NCBI GenBank assembly: GCA_012799115.1 | Contig: JAAZLY010000014.1 | Location: 1-27,177 of the forward strand | Length of the DNA stretch: 27,177 nt | Direction of reading: 5' to 3' | Source: Bacillota bacterium | GTDB taxonomy: Bacteria; Bacillota; Limnochordia; Darwinibacteriales; Darwinibacteriaceae | In this document: positions 6,617 to 14,592 of the stretch, one piece after another | Layout of the letters: the number at the start of each line of letters is the position of its first letter | How positions within the stretch are numbered: the first letter of the stretch is position 1 | The notes under the pieces: generated by a model | Told to the model about the DNA's origin: nothing | Databases searched by the model: none | The model's input: the letters and a program-made list of their open reading frames with translations, nothing else | Translations under genes and position numbers: made by a program

Positions 6617-8782
6617 CTAATTGGACGAAGAAGGCTCCTTCAGCATGTTTAAAAACTCTCCCGTCAAGGCAGGATCGAATTGGCACCCTGCCTTCAGAGC
6701 AATCTCTGCCAAAGCATCCTTTCTACTTAAGGCCTTCCGATAAGGGCGATCCGATGTCATCGCATCAAAGGCGTCCGCCAGAGCCACAATCCGGGCCGCT
6801 ATGGGGATGTCCTCACCAACTAGTCCGTGGGGATATCCTCCTCCATCCCACCGCTCGTGATGGTAGAGCACACCTTCAGCTACATCCAGTAGATCTGGGG
6901 AGGAAGCAACGATTCGGTAGCCAATTTCACAGTGCCGCTTCATGACGTCCCATTCTTCTGCTGTGAGCGGGCCTGATTTGTCCAGGATGCTCTCAGAAAT
7001 GGCTACCTTGCCGATATCATGGAGTAAAGCAACCAAAGAGGAGGTAACGACCTCTCCATCGGATAACTCCATCCTTTGTGCCAAACCAACGGCTAGTCTT
7101 TGCAGGTTGCGAGCATGCTCTTCTGTCTCGTGACTCTTCTCTGCTAGTGCTTGCTGAAGCGACAAGACCAGTGCGCTTCTACGACTTTGCGCACTACTCA
7201 TTTTCTGCTGATACATGCTTGTTTCCGCTCTGCGGAATACATCTGCGAGATCGTCCTCAGGTTCTGTTTTCGTGGAGTAACCCAGGGCAATGCTGGGTGT
7301 TAAGCCAAACTCACTCGTGGTGGCACTCCGTTCCGTAATCTCCGTGGAAATGGTCTGGGCCTCAAGGGAACTTGTCTTGGGCAAAACGATCAGAAACTCG
7401 TCTCCGCCCCAGCGCACCACTACATCCTCAGGGCGGGCCACCGCCCGAAAGACATCTGCCGCATCCTTGAGAATCTCATCCCCCTTTTGGTGCCCCATGG
7501 AGTCATTGATAATTTTCAGGCCGTTGACATCGCCGATAATGACGCTGAGGGGGAGCTGATCCTCACTGTTCACATCAGGCAATTTGCCCTCGAGATAACG
7601 GCGGTTATGTAATCCTGTCAAGGGATCTCGATAAACTTGTTCCCGAAGTCTAAGCTCCATCTCTTTGCGTTCTGTAATATCGTCAAAGACGGTCACAAAC
7701 TGACCACGCCGCGGGCTGTAGGCACGAACGATGAAGTGCTTGCCAAGTTCTTGACTAAAGTCTTCTACCTGTTGCGGTATCCCACTTTGAGCGATTTGCC
7801 CATAGGTTTCAATCCAGGTCTTTTCTGTCCCTGGCAATACCTCCAAGACAGTCTTGCCCACAAGTTCCTGGGCGGAAAGACCTGTCAGCTCCTCAAAGGC
7901 TCTGTTAACTTCCAAGAAGCGGTAATCGATGGGCCGGTTCTCACTATCTGTGATGAGCTCGTGCAGAGCAATAGCATTGATGGAGGTTTCCATCAGTGTC
8001 CGAAAGCGTTCTTCACTCTTGCGTAGCTTCTCTCGCTGACGATAATCCTCGGACACATCTCGAAAGACCAAAACCACTCCATGGATATTGCCTTCTGAGT
8101 CTTTGACAGGAGCTGCACTGTCTGAGATATGGTACTCTTCCCCATTCCTAGACAGGAGGGTAGTGTGGTTAGCTAAACCGACGATTTTCCCAGTTGAAAG
8201 GACCTGACCTACAGGACTCTGGACAGGTTTGCGGGTTTGGGTATTGATAACCTGAAACACGTCAGACAGCTGCTTACCCATGCCCCTTGCATCCAACCAA
8301 CCCGTCAGTCTCTCGGCTTGGGGGTTCATCATGGTTATAACTCCGGTACTATCTGTCACAATGACTGCATCACCGATGGATTCAACAATGAGGCGCGCAT
8401 AATCCTCGAGGTCAGGTGTAAGACCATCAGATTGAATGTCGCCGGCATGCCGCATGATCTCCAGACGCGCTAATCTACCATCAGGCAGAGAAACTGCCCC
8501 GATGTAGCGTTCAAACCAACGATCCATCCTAGGATTATACCATCTAGAGTGTATTACCTTTTGGGGATTCTCCTCTAGAAGCTGGTTACTAAGGCAACTG
8601 CACATTTCTGCGCGGGCATCGATACAACATTTTTCGCCTTCTTCACTGCCTAATTCTTGGCGGGCCTGATCGTTGGCAAATAAGATGCGATTACTTTGCA
8701 TGTCACATACTCGGACAGTGGCATGCATCTGGGCGACAACAGTAGACAGTAGCTCGTTTCTATCCCAGCTACAAGCTGACAT
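6617..8782 (-). CDS. PAS-PAS-PAS-GGDEF-HD-GYP cyclic-di-GMP protein
   Basis: A 721-residue signalling protein with both a synthesis and a breakdown module for c-di-GMP. Domains: a divergent Cys-rich PAS-like region (8-113; C52, C53, C61, C63), PAS (124-245), PAS (255-375), GGDEF (383-535) and HD-GYP (550-715). The cyclase site GGDEF (459-463) is intact, with an inhibitory I-site RPED (450-453) five residues before it. The phosphodiesterase site has HD (588-589), HHERWDGGGYP (641-651) and the downstream DAMTSDRPY segment, also intact. No membrane span is visible, so it is probably a cytosolic sensor. AGGAGG lies seven bases before ATG 8782. It is transcribed divergently from the GGDEF-EAL gene out of a shared promoter region, with a leader of about 160 bases. 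Which activity dominates cannot be read from sequence. Confidence 0.93.
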   Translation of the reverse strand: MSACSWDRNELLSTVVAQMHATVRVCDMQSNRILFANDQARQELGSEEGEKCCIDARAEMCSCLSNQLLEENPQKVIHSRWYNPRMDRWFERYIGAVSLPDGRLARLEIMRHAGDIQSDGLTPDLEDYARLIVESIGDAVIVTDSTGVITMMNPQAERLTGWLDARGMGKQLSDVFQVINTQTRKPVQSPVGQVLSTGKIVGLANHTTLLSRNGEEYHISDSAAPVKDSEGNIHGVVLVFRDVSEDYRQREKLRKSEERFRTLMETSINAIALHELITDSENRPIDYRFLEVNRAFEELTGLSAQELVGKTVLEVLPGTEKTWIETYGQIAQSGIPQQVEDFSQELGKHFIVRAYSPRRGQFVTVFDDITERKEMELRLREQVYRDPLTGLHNRRYLEGKLPDVNSEDQLPLSVIIGDVNGLKIINDSMGHQKGDEILKDAADVFRAVARPEDVVVRWGGDEFLIVLPKTSSLEAQTISTEITERSATTSEFGLTPSIALGYSTKTEPEDDLADVFRRAETSMYQQKMSSAQSRRSALVLSLQQALAEKSHETEEHARNLQRLAVGLAQRMELSDGEVVTSSLVALLHDIGKVAISESILDKSGPLTAEEWDVMKRHCEIGYRIVASSPDLLDVAEGVLYHHERWDGGGYPHGLVGEDIPIAARIVALADAFDAMTSDRPYRKALSRKDALAEIALKAGCQFDPALTGEFLNMLKEPSSSN

Positions 8783-8925
8783 TTTGAACCTCCTTGGCCT
8801 ATACGTATGTCATGGATTACGCCAGAAATCCGGATATCGTCATACCAAAGCCTATGTAAGATAGTTAGAATATCGGCTCCATGCCCAGGGTTCTTTAACG
8901 AAACCGTGGGACTTCCCAAACTTTT

Positions 8926-8941
8926 TTTGTCTCTAGACAAA
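8926..8941. promoter_or_regulatory. Dyad overlapping the divergent c-di-GMP promoters
   Basis: TTTGTC (8926-8931) and GACAAA (8936-8941) form a perfect inverted repeat around TCTA. It overlaps the -35 of the plus-strand promoter and lies just downstream of the minus-strand -10. It may be an operator or part of a leader hairpin; the binding factor is unknown. Confidence 0.4.
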
Positions 8942-8955
8942 GAAATGATTATAGA
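8927..8955 (+). promoter_or_regulatory. Predicted promoter of the GGDEF-EAL gene
   Basis: -35 TTGTCT (8927-8932), 17-base spacer, -10 TATAGA (8950-8955). This gives a leader of about 70 bases to GTG 9031. Confidence 0.5.
8948..8953 (-). promoter_or_regulatory. Minus-strand -10 box of the HD-GYP gene
   Basis: The minus strand carries a perfect TATAAT here, overlapping the plus-strand -10. The -35 at 17 bases (CTTCAT) is poor, so an activator or a different arrangement may be needed. The resulting leader to ATG 8782 would be about 160 bases and I match it to no known riboswitch. Confidence 0.4.
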
Positions 8956-9030
8956 CAGAATAGACACGAAATGAAGGATCTACTCCATTTTTCTAGAATT
9001 TGAAAAGCACCGATAAGGCGGTGAGGGATA

Positions 9031-10662
9031 GTGCCAAGACTAAGAGGTGCCAAGGATCATGACGGAGCCCGTCGGGTCTCCTGGAGGATAACGAGAATCT
9101 ACCTTATTATAGGAAGTGTCTGGATTCTCTTTTCGGATCAGGTAACAGAGTTTTTTGTGACAGACACTTCAGCTTTTCGCGTCGTGAGTATTGCCAAAGG
9201 CTGGGCGTATGTCGCTGTGACAGCCTTTGTTCTCTATAGCCTAATCAAGGCATCCCTCGAGAAGACGGCCCAAGCCCAAAGTGAGGTTATCCGGGGGTAT
9301 GAGGAGCTTGAAGCAGCAAATGAAAAGTTGGCCATGGCTAATGCGGATCTTTTGTCGCACCAGGAGCAACTTCGCCATCTCGCTCTGCATGATGACCTGA
9401 CTGGTTTACCCAACCGGATGGCTCTCTATGAAGAGCTTGAGGTTCTTCTATCGAACCCCCATGTACAGGGTGCACTTCTTTTCCTTGATGTGGATAACTT
9501 CAAGTATATCAACGATTCCATGGGTCATGCCATCGGTGACGAACTCCTATCTGGTATCGCCAAACGGTTAATAGAACGCCTAACAGGAAACTGGCAACTT
9601 TTCCGGTTAGGCGGCGACGAATATGTCCTTCTGGTCAAAGATTGTGATAAAGAAGAGATCCTTGACTTCGCCCTCTCTCTTCATGAGGCCATGTCCGATC
9701 CCTTTGAGTTAACGACCGCAGTGGTACAAGTATCGGCTTGCACGGGTATTGCCTTTTATCCCGAACATGGTTCGGATTCAGAGACCCTCGTCAAGCATGC
9801 AGACATTGCGATGTACCGGGCCAAAGGAAAAGGTTCAAACTCATTCGTAGTCTTTGACGAATCGATGAAAAGCGCGGTTGGTGAGAGGCTTTTGATCGAT
9901 CAGGCCTTGAGGGGAGCACTGAAGCACCAAGAGTTATCTGTACTATACCAACCCCAGTACGAGATCGAAACCCAACGCATCTGTGGATTTGAGGCACTCC
10001 TGCGTTGGAATAGCCCAGAGCTTGGGTCGATCCCGCCAGATCGATTTATTCCCCTTGCTGAACAGTCAGGACTTATTATTCCCATTGGTACCTGGGTGTT
10101 ACAACAAGCCTGCCAATTTATTAAGGGGCTACACGAACGAGGATTTGCTGACCTGCGCGTCTCAGTGAATGTCTCGGTGGTGCAAATGAGGCAGCCAGAC
10201 TTTGTCGATCGCGTACTGCAAATACTCAAGGACACGAAGCTAGATCCGACCTACCTGGAGATCGAGATTACAGAGTCAATGCTCATGGAATCAGATGATC
10301 GCATCGAAAGCAAGATCAGGGACTTGAAATCTCGAGGTATCGGCATTGCACTAGACGATTTTGGTACCGGCTATTCCTCACTCGACTACTTGCGCAAGTT
10401 GCCCATCACAACACTGAAGATCGATAAGGATTTTATCGATGATCTAGATCATCCTCAAACAGGAATCTTGGTCGCCGGTGTCATCGGAGTTGGCAAGGTC
10501 ATGGGGATGTACGTCTTAGCGGAAGGTGTCGAAACCAGTGAGCAGCTCAAGTTTCTAGCTTCCGAGGGATGTCACCGCTTCCAAGGCTACCTATACAGCA
10601 AACCAATCCCAGCCCATGAAGCCCTGTCCAAATTAGAGGCAAGTCTTGTCCGCCACCAGTGA
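9031..10662 (+). CDS. Membrane GGDEF-EAL cyclic-di-GMP protein
   Basis: A 543-residue protein with two N-terminal membrane spans (about 20-36 and 53-72), a coiled coil (76-118), a GGDEF domain (119-275) and an EAL domain (283-540). The cyclase signature reads GGDEY (194-198) with no RxxD inhibitory site before it, so cyclase activity is doubtful; it may act as a GTP-sensing partner domain. The EAL domain looks complete: EALLRW (321-326), the ITESMLM segment, DDFGTGYSSL (442-451), K463 and E498 of AEGVET. It probably hydrolyses c-di-GMP to pGpG at the membrane. The GTG start at 9031 follows GTGAGGGATA, a modest binding site. It is divergent from the PAS/GGDEF/HD-GYP gene, and a strong terminator follows. 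Confidence 0.9.
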   Translation: MPRLRGAKDHDGARRVSWRITRIYLIIGSVWILFSDQVTEFFVTDTSAFRVVSIAKGWAYVAVTAFVLYSLIKASLEKTAQAQSEVIRGYEELEAANEKLAMANADLLSHQEQLRHLALHDDLTGLPNRMALYEELEVLLSNPHVQGALLFLDVDNFKYINDSMGHAIGDELLSGIAKRLIERLTGNWQLFRLGGDEYVLLVKDCDKEEILDFALSLHEAMSDPFELTTAVVQVSACTGIAFYPEHGSDSETLVKHADIAMYRAKGKGSNSFVVFDESMKSAVGERLLIDQALRGALKHQELSVLYQPQYEIETQRICGFEALLRWNSPELGSIPPDRFIPLAEQSGLIIPIGTWVLQQACQFIKGLHERGFADLRVSVNVSVVQMRQPDFVDRVLQILKDTKLDPTYLEIEITESMLMESDDRIESKIRDLKSRGIGIALDDFGTGYSSLDYLRKLPITTLKIDKDFIDDLDHPQTGILVAGVIGVGKVMGMYVLAEGVETSEQLKFLASEGCHRFQGYLYSKPIPAHEALSKLEASLVRHQ

Positions 10663-10700
10663 GTAGACCAAAGAACAGCGGTGGAAAGATCACTCAGCCT

Positions 10701-10746
10701 AAAAAACGCCTGGTAACTCAAGTGAGAGTTCCAGGCGTTGATTTTT
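10701..10746. terminator. Bidirectional terminator between convergent GGDEF genes
   Basis: AACGCCTGG (10705-10713) pairs with CCAGGCGTT (10731-10739). Inside, AACTC pairs with the GAG-A-GTT side around AAGT. The plus strand continues GATTTTT and the minus strand continues into TTTTTT (complement of 10701-10706), so it can stop both transcripts. Confidence 0.9.
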
Positions 10747-10773
10747 CATGGCCAGAGAGGCTGTTCCTTTATG

Positions 10774-11967
10774 TTACTTACTCACACAGTTTCTTCCCTT
10801 TTTCTTGGCCCGATACAAGGCTTTATCTGCCGCTTTAAGTACTTCGCTGAAGGCCGTGTTTCGATCGCTGTGTTCAGCAACACCAATGCTGATAGTAATG
10901 GTCACTTCACTGGTACCACCTTTTCCCGTAGACGTTCTCCGGCGTATCTTGAACTTACTACTGGCCACATGTTGCCTGAGCTCATCTAGGTGTTTTAGGG
11001 TTTCGTCCAGAGACGTCTTGCGAAAAAGAAGGACAAACTCTTCTCCGCCATAGCGAAAGACCGATCCATGGGCATGTCTATTTAAGGTAGAGGCAACAAA
11101 GGCCAGCACATCATCGCCCACGTCATGACCGTACTTATCGTTAAACTTCTTGAAGAAATCGATATCAGCCATGGCCACAACATAATTGCCCGTCAGTGCA
11201 CTTGCCTCTTCATGTAAAGCTCGCCTGGAGGGGATCCCAGTCAAGGAATCAACATAGGAGACTTGATAAATCCTCTGGAAGACATAGAAGGCTGTGAGTA
11301 GCCCCCACACCAGGAAAAGAACGTGAAGGGACAGGCCCATGCTAGCTTCAAGGTAATGGAAAACTCCCAAACTCAGCAGGAGGTTTACTGCCAGGCTGGC
11401 AAAAGGAGTTGGTACGAGAAGCTCCTTTAAGAGACTACCAGCTAGGCAAATAAGGAGAACAAAGGAGACCTCCCGGGGTAATGCACCCAGCTGAAATGGG
11501 ACAAACTCGAGGGAGACAACACGGTCCACTATGGCAATGGACCCGCGACCCACATGGTAGGCTAAGGAAAACACGGCAAGTGCCTGCACGGCAGTTAGCA
11601 TGATAAGAGACAAGAAGGCCCCTAGCCTGATCTGCCCTTCCTCGAAAAGGCCTAATAGCAAGGTATTTACAGCTAAGAGAATGACAACGCCACTAGAAAT
11701 GATGCTAGGGTCGAGTTCTGCTCCGTGGACTGGGAAGTCCAAAGGTAGCGTAAGCGCGAGAAACAAACTGAGGAGCAAGACCGCTTTTTGCTTGCGAAAC
11801 GAGATACTTATGATTAAGAGTGCCCCGTATAAGATATAGGTCAAGTACTGCAAAGAAACGGTAAATGTGGCACTGACATAGGTCAGACCCACAAGCGCCA
11901 AGACTAACAAGGCAAGTCTAAGAAGGACTGCAACAACTCTTTTCATGATCGAACCCACGATTACCAT
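10774..11967 (-). CDS. Multi-span membrane diguanylate cyclase (GGEEF)
   Basis: A 397-residue protein. The first 230 residues form about seven to eight hydrophobic segments, an unclassified membrane sensor region. A GGDEF domain follows (235-395) with an intact GGEEF (307-311), the DSLTGIPSRRAL entry motif and the ADIDFFKKFND metal-binding strand. There is no RxxD inhibitory site upstream of GGEEF. It is therefore predicted to be an active membrane-bound diguanylate cyclase without product inhibition. The start is ambiguous: ATG 11967 has AAGG directly before it and AAGGAG 13 bases before, while ATG 11946 (residue 8) lacks a binding site. It lies 22 bases after panD on the same strand, with no terminator between, so it is probably the third gene of the methylase-panD-cyclase unit. 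Confidence 0.9.
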   Translation of the reverse strand: MVIVGSIMKRVVAVLLRLALLVLALVGLTYVSATFTVSLQYLTYILYGALLIISISFRKQKAVLLLSLFLALTLPLDFPVHGAELDPSIISSGVVILLAVNTLLLGLFEEGQIRLGAFLSLIMLTAVQALAVFSLAYHVGRGSIAIVDRVVSLEFVPFQLGALPREVSFVLLICLAGSLLKELLVPTPFASLAVNLLLSLGVFHYLEASMGLSLHVLFLVWGLLTAFYVFQRIYQVSYVDSLTGIPSRRALHEEASALTGNYVVAMADIDFFKKFNDKYGHDVGDDVLAFVASTLNRHAHGSVFRYGGEEFVLLFRKTSLDETLKHLDELRQHVASSKFKIRRRTSTGKGGTSEVTITISIGVAEHSDRNTAFSEVLKAADKALYRAKKKGRNCVSK

Positions 11968-11989
11968 CCTTGTACGTTAACTCCTTATG

Positions 11990-12367
11990 CTAGGCCAGAC
12001 CTAGAGACTGTTCTTCAATCTTGGTAATCTGGTTATGCTCGTCCACGAAGACCACTCTAGGCTTGAGCGACTTGATCTCATCATCGGTCATCGATGCTGT
12101 ACTGAGAATAATGACTAAATCTCCAGGGGAAAACAAATGGGCAGGAGGTCCATTCAAACAGATCTTCCCAGATCCTGCTGGTGCTGGCAAAGCATACGTC
12201 TTCCATCTGGTTGCATTCCTAAGGCTTGTTATCTGCACCATTTCATAAGGCTTAATATCAGCAGCCTCCATCAACAAACTGTCAATTGTAATACTGCCCA
12301 CATAGTCCAGATCCGCTTCAGTAACAGTGGCTCGATGAATCTTTCCCTTACACATGATTCGTTCCAT
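11990..12367 (-). CDS. panD: Aspartate 1-decarboxylase proenzyme
   Basis: A 125-residue protein matching PanD, which converts L-aspartate to beta-alanine for pantothenate and coenzyme A synthesis. The self-cleavage site is G24-S25 in DYVGSITID. After cleavage, Ser25 becomes the catalytic pyruvoyl group. The CKGKIHRATVTEADL start (with K9), the ATRWKTYALPAP segment (R in the conserved position) and the LNGPPAHLFSPGDLVIIL core are standard, and length is normal. GGGAGGTC lies seven bases before ATG 12367. panB and panC are not neighbours. The gene sits 23 bases after the methylase and 22 bases before a diguanylate cyclase, an unusual company. Confidence 0.96.
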   Translation of the reverse strand: MERIMCKGKIHRATVTEADLDYVGSITIDSLLMEAADIKPYEMVQITSLRNATRWKTYALPAPAGSGKICLNGPPAHLFSPGDLVIILSTASMTDDEIKSLKPRVVFVDEHNQITKIEEQSLGLA

Positions 12368-12390
12368 GGTTGACCTCCCGGCATCGATTG

Positions 12391-13227
12391 CTAGTTATAG
12401 TTACTCACCAAGACCTCATTGACATGGCCCCTCTTGTGGCCCTTCGAGTTAACAGCCCTTTTCGCCTGCACAACCCTAATGTTGTAGTGGCTATATAGAT
12501 CTAGAACAAAGTCCGTAGCGGAATTAGACAGCAAGAACTTCACTCCTTGACTATCTAACGAATCGCAAAGCTTCTTGAGTCTAATTTGCTCACCTCGACC
12601 AAACCCACCCTTGTCGTAACCGGTAAAGTTCGCGCTCTCGGTCATCGGATCGTAGGGAGGATCAAAGTAGACAAAATCCCCTGCTCCTACCCCTTCTAGG
12701 GCGGCCTCAAAATCACCACTTCGAAAGGTAATCCTGGCTTGATTCAAGTACTGACTCATTGCCCTCAGACCTGTCTCGTTCACGATGTTTGGGTTATGGT
12801 AGCGGCCAAAGGGCGCATTGAACTCCCCTTGCTGGTTCACACGGAAAAGCCCATTGTAGCACGTTTTGTTGAGGTAGAGAATGCGCGAGGCCCGTTCAAT
12901 ATCGCTGATTTGACTATAGACCGCCCGTTTTCTATCGAGTCCTCTGATCTTGTAGAAGTAGGCTGCTTCGTTGCGGTGACCTCGCAGATGATCAATGAGC
13001 TCCTCGACATTGTCGCGGATCACACAATAGACATTGATCAGCTCGTGATTAATGTCATTGACCACTGCTTGATTGGGCTGTAGAAAGAACAAGACAGCAC
13101 CACCGCCCAAAAAGGGCTCGTAGTATGTTGAAAACTCCCGGGGCAACCTTTTTCTGATCTCTGGTAACAACTGACGTTTTCCGCCAACCCATTTGAGAAC
13201 TGGCGCCACTAGAGGATTACCCTTCAT
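12391..13227 (-). CDS. dpnM: DpnM/Dam-type DNA adenine N6-methyltransferase (D12 class)
   Basis: A 278-residue SAM-dependent methylase of the D12 (alpha) class. Motifs: KWVGGKRQLLPEI (12-24), the SAM-binding EPFLGGGAV (37-45), NDINHELINVY (57-67), RILYLNKTCYNGLFRVN (115-131) and catalytic DPPY (189-192). Order and wording follow DpnM closely from memory (KWxGGKRQLLP, GDFVYFDPPY, LSNS), so the expected target is adenine in GATC. AAAGGTGA precedes ATG 13227. Neither DpnII nor DpnI is next to it; instead a divergent gene encodes an unrelated PD-(D/E)XK-like protein. It leads the unit with panD and a cyclase. It could be an orphan regulatory methylase or the M subunit of a new pair. Confidence 0.92.
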   Translation of the reverse strand: MKGNPLVAPVLKWVGGKRQLLPEIRKRLPREFSTYYEPFLGGGAVLFFLQPNQAVVNDINHELINVYCVIRDNVEELIDHLRGHRNEAAYFYKIRGLDRKRAVYSQISDIERASRILYLNKTCYNGLFRVNQQGEFNAPFGRYHNPNIVNETGLRAMSQYLNQARITFRSGDFEAALEGVGAGDFVYFDPPYDPMTESANFTGYDKGGFGRGEQIRLKKLCDSLDSQGVKFLLSNSATDFVLDLYSHYNIRVVQAKRAVNSKGHKRGHVNEVLVSNYN

Positions 13228-13333
13228 GGGCTCACCTTTCTTTCCTTTCGCTTACTCGATGATATAGCACATATATGCTTCTAGAAGGGAGCACCTAACT
13301 CCTTGCCTGCGGTCAACTTTCCAAGGCGGTTCT

Positions 13334-13349
13334 TGTCCCGAACCGGACA
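13334..13349. promoter_or_regulatory. Inverted repeat in methylase/nuclease divergent region
   Basis: TGTCC (13334-13338) and GGACA (13345-13349) around CGAACC, roughly midway between the two divergent genes. A weak plus-strand promoter (TAGAAA, 17 bases, TACTAT) ends near 13382 just beyond it. No separate control (C) protein gene is visible, so any regulator would come from elsewhere. Confidence 0.3.
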
Positions 13350-13430
13350 TCTTGTAGAAATCGCCGTCTGAACATGATACTATTTTACATAGAGCTCTAA
13401 GCAGAACCGAGAAGAAAGGTGCGAAGCTGC

Positions 13431-14474
13431 ATGCAAGTGATCGAAAGAGAAGGTAAGAAATATCGGGTTCCGGGAAACCTAACTCGCTTTCAGGAGGACA
13501 TGTATGTACATTTAATCAACTGGAAATGGGCTCACATCACGGAAGAAGCGGGTTCGTATACACGAAAGGACAAGACAGGCACTCCGCGAACTGAGACGTA
13601 CGATGCTATCTTGCCAGAGTCGGTTCAAGGGTCTCTTCCTACCATTTACCCACCTGTCCGAGATGAGCTCAAGCAGTATCAAGATAAAGTTGGCTTTAGG
13701 GTTCACCAACACTTCCACCACATGGCCAGCTCCCAAGCTGCTAACTTGAACCTCTTTCTGCCCTTGCTTTTACATACGAAGGCCGACGAGATCTTTAGGC
13801 GCCTCAAGCCAGACTTATCGTCCATTGCTACCGCAGAGTTCTACAGAGGTTTTTGCCTGGAGTTTTCAGGTGCTAACTCTGGGCAGCCCACAGGGCCCTT
13901 GGGTGATCAATCCGCCAGGTCGGGTACAGATGCAGATATCGCCATTGCCTACCTGAATCATGGGGGCGAACTATGCCTTTGGCTCATTGAACACAAGCTC
14001 ACCGAAGGGGACTTTACGCACTGCGGAGGCGCCAAGAGCAAGGGACGGAACCAATCACATGATTGCCAACGCTCTTTTGCAGAGATTCTGCAAAACAAGG
14101 ATTATTGCTACTATCATAGTGGGAGACAGTTCGAGTATTGGAACTTGACGGAAGAATTTCTGGACCTGTATCCTGATCATCTTAAACACGATGTTTGTCC
14201 CTTTAAGGGTGGCCTCAATCAGCTCTGGAGAAATCATCTGCTAGCACGGGCGATTGAAAAACAGGGCAAATTTAAAAAAGCCTTCTTCTCTGTCGTCCGC
14301 CACCCAGAAAACGTTTCCCTAGAACGCAGTATCAATACCTATCGCAAGCTCACCGGTGATCGTGCTACCTTCTCAGAACTCGACTTTAGGATAGTTGTGG
14401 ACGCGGCTCTTCTTACAAAGGACGAAAGCATGAAGGCCTGGGCAGACTGGTACACCAATCTCTACATGGTATAG
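13431..14474 (+). CDS. Putative PD-(D/E)XK nuclease
   Basis: A 347-residue protein without a certain family. The pattern GTDADIAIAYLN followed 15-20 residues later by LWLIEHKLTE fits a PD-(D/E)XK active site (D167/D169, E187-x-K189), as in restriction enzymes and related nucleases. Just before it lies FYRGFCLEFSG, and near residues 94-106 an HQHFHHMASSQA segment with four His. After the active site are four Cys (C198, C212, C226, C256), which could hold zinc or an Fe-S cluster. There is no helicase domain and no signal peptide. ATG 13431 is chosen over GTG 13419 because AGAAAGG lies 11 bases before it and runs into the GTG. It is divergent from the DpnM-type methylase, suggesting a restriction or defence nuclease. 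It resembles what I remember of PGN_0703-like putative restriction enzymes, at low certainty. Confidence 0.65.
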   Translation: MQVIEREGKKYRVPGNLTRFQEDMYVHLINWKWAHITEEAGSYTRKDKTGTPRTETYDAILPESVQGSLPTIYPPVRDELKQYQDKVGFRVHQHFHHMASSQAANLNLFLPLLLHTKADEIFRRLKPDLSSIATAEFYRGFCLEFSGANSGQPTGPLGDQSARSGTDADIAIAYLNHGGELCLWLIEHKLTEGDFTHCGGAKSKGRNQSHDCQRSFAEILQNKDYCYYHSGRQFEYWNLTEEFLDLYPDHLKHDVCPFKGGLNQLWRNHLLARAIEKQGKFKKAFFSVVRHPENVSLERSINTYRKLTGDRATFSELDFRIVVDAALLTKDESMKAWADWYTNLYMV

Positions 14475-14532
14475 AAAGCCTGTGTCGGGCAAGCATTTCT
14501 TCCGTACAGCTGTTTCCTGCTGAGAAAGACGT

Positions 14533-14563
14533 AGCGGCAAGGTGAGGAGATCACCTTGCCGCT
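14533..14563. terminator. Terminator hairpin between convergent genes
   Basis: A perfect 13-bp stem, AGCGGCAAGGTGA (14533-14545) with TCACCTTGCCGCT (14551-14563), and a GGAGA loop. The T content after it is modest on both strands, but its place between the stops of the nuclease and the converging lipoprotein gene supports a shared terminator. Confidence 0.7.
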
Positions 14564-14592
14564 TGCTTATCTTGTTCAGTCTAGCTTCTTTC

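Noticed and set aside
6462..6686. A 74-codon minus-strand frame as a small gene
   Set aside because: It overlaps the end of the HD-GYP gene, lacks a binding site, runs through the terminator-like hairpin and has no recognisable protein pattern.
8783..9030. A c-di-GMP (GEMM) riboswitch in the leader of either signalling gene
   Set aside because: Neither strand shows the conserved GEMM elements that I looked for, and the hairpins seen (for example CACCG/CGGTG near 9008) do not assemble into a known aptamer.
12391..14474. A classical DpnII restriction-modification system
   Set aside because: The methylase fits DpnM, but the neighbouring protein does not resemble DpnII as I remember it, and no second methylase (DpnA) is present.
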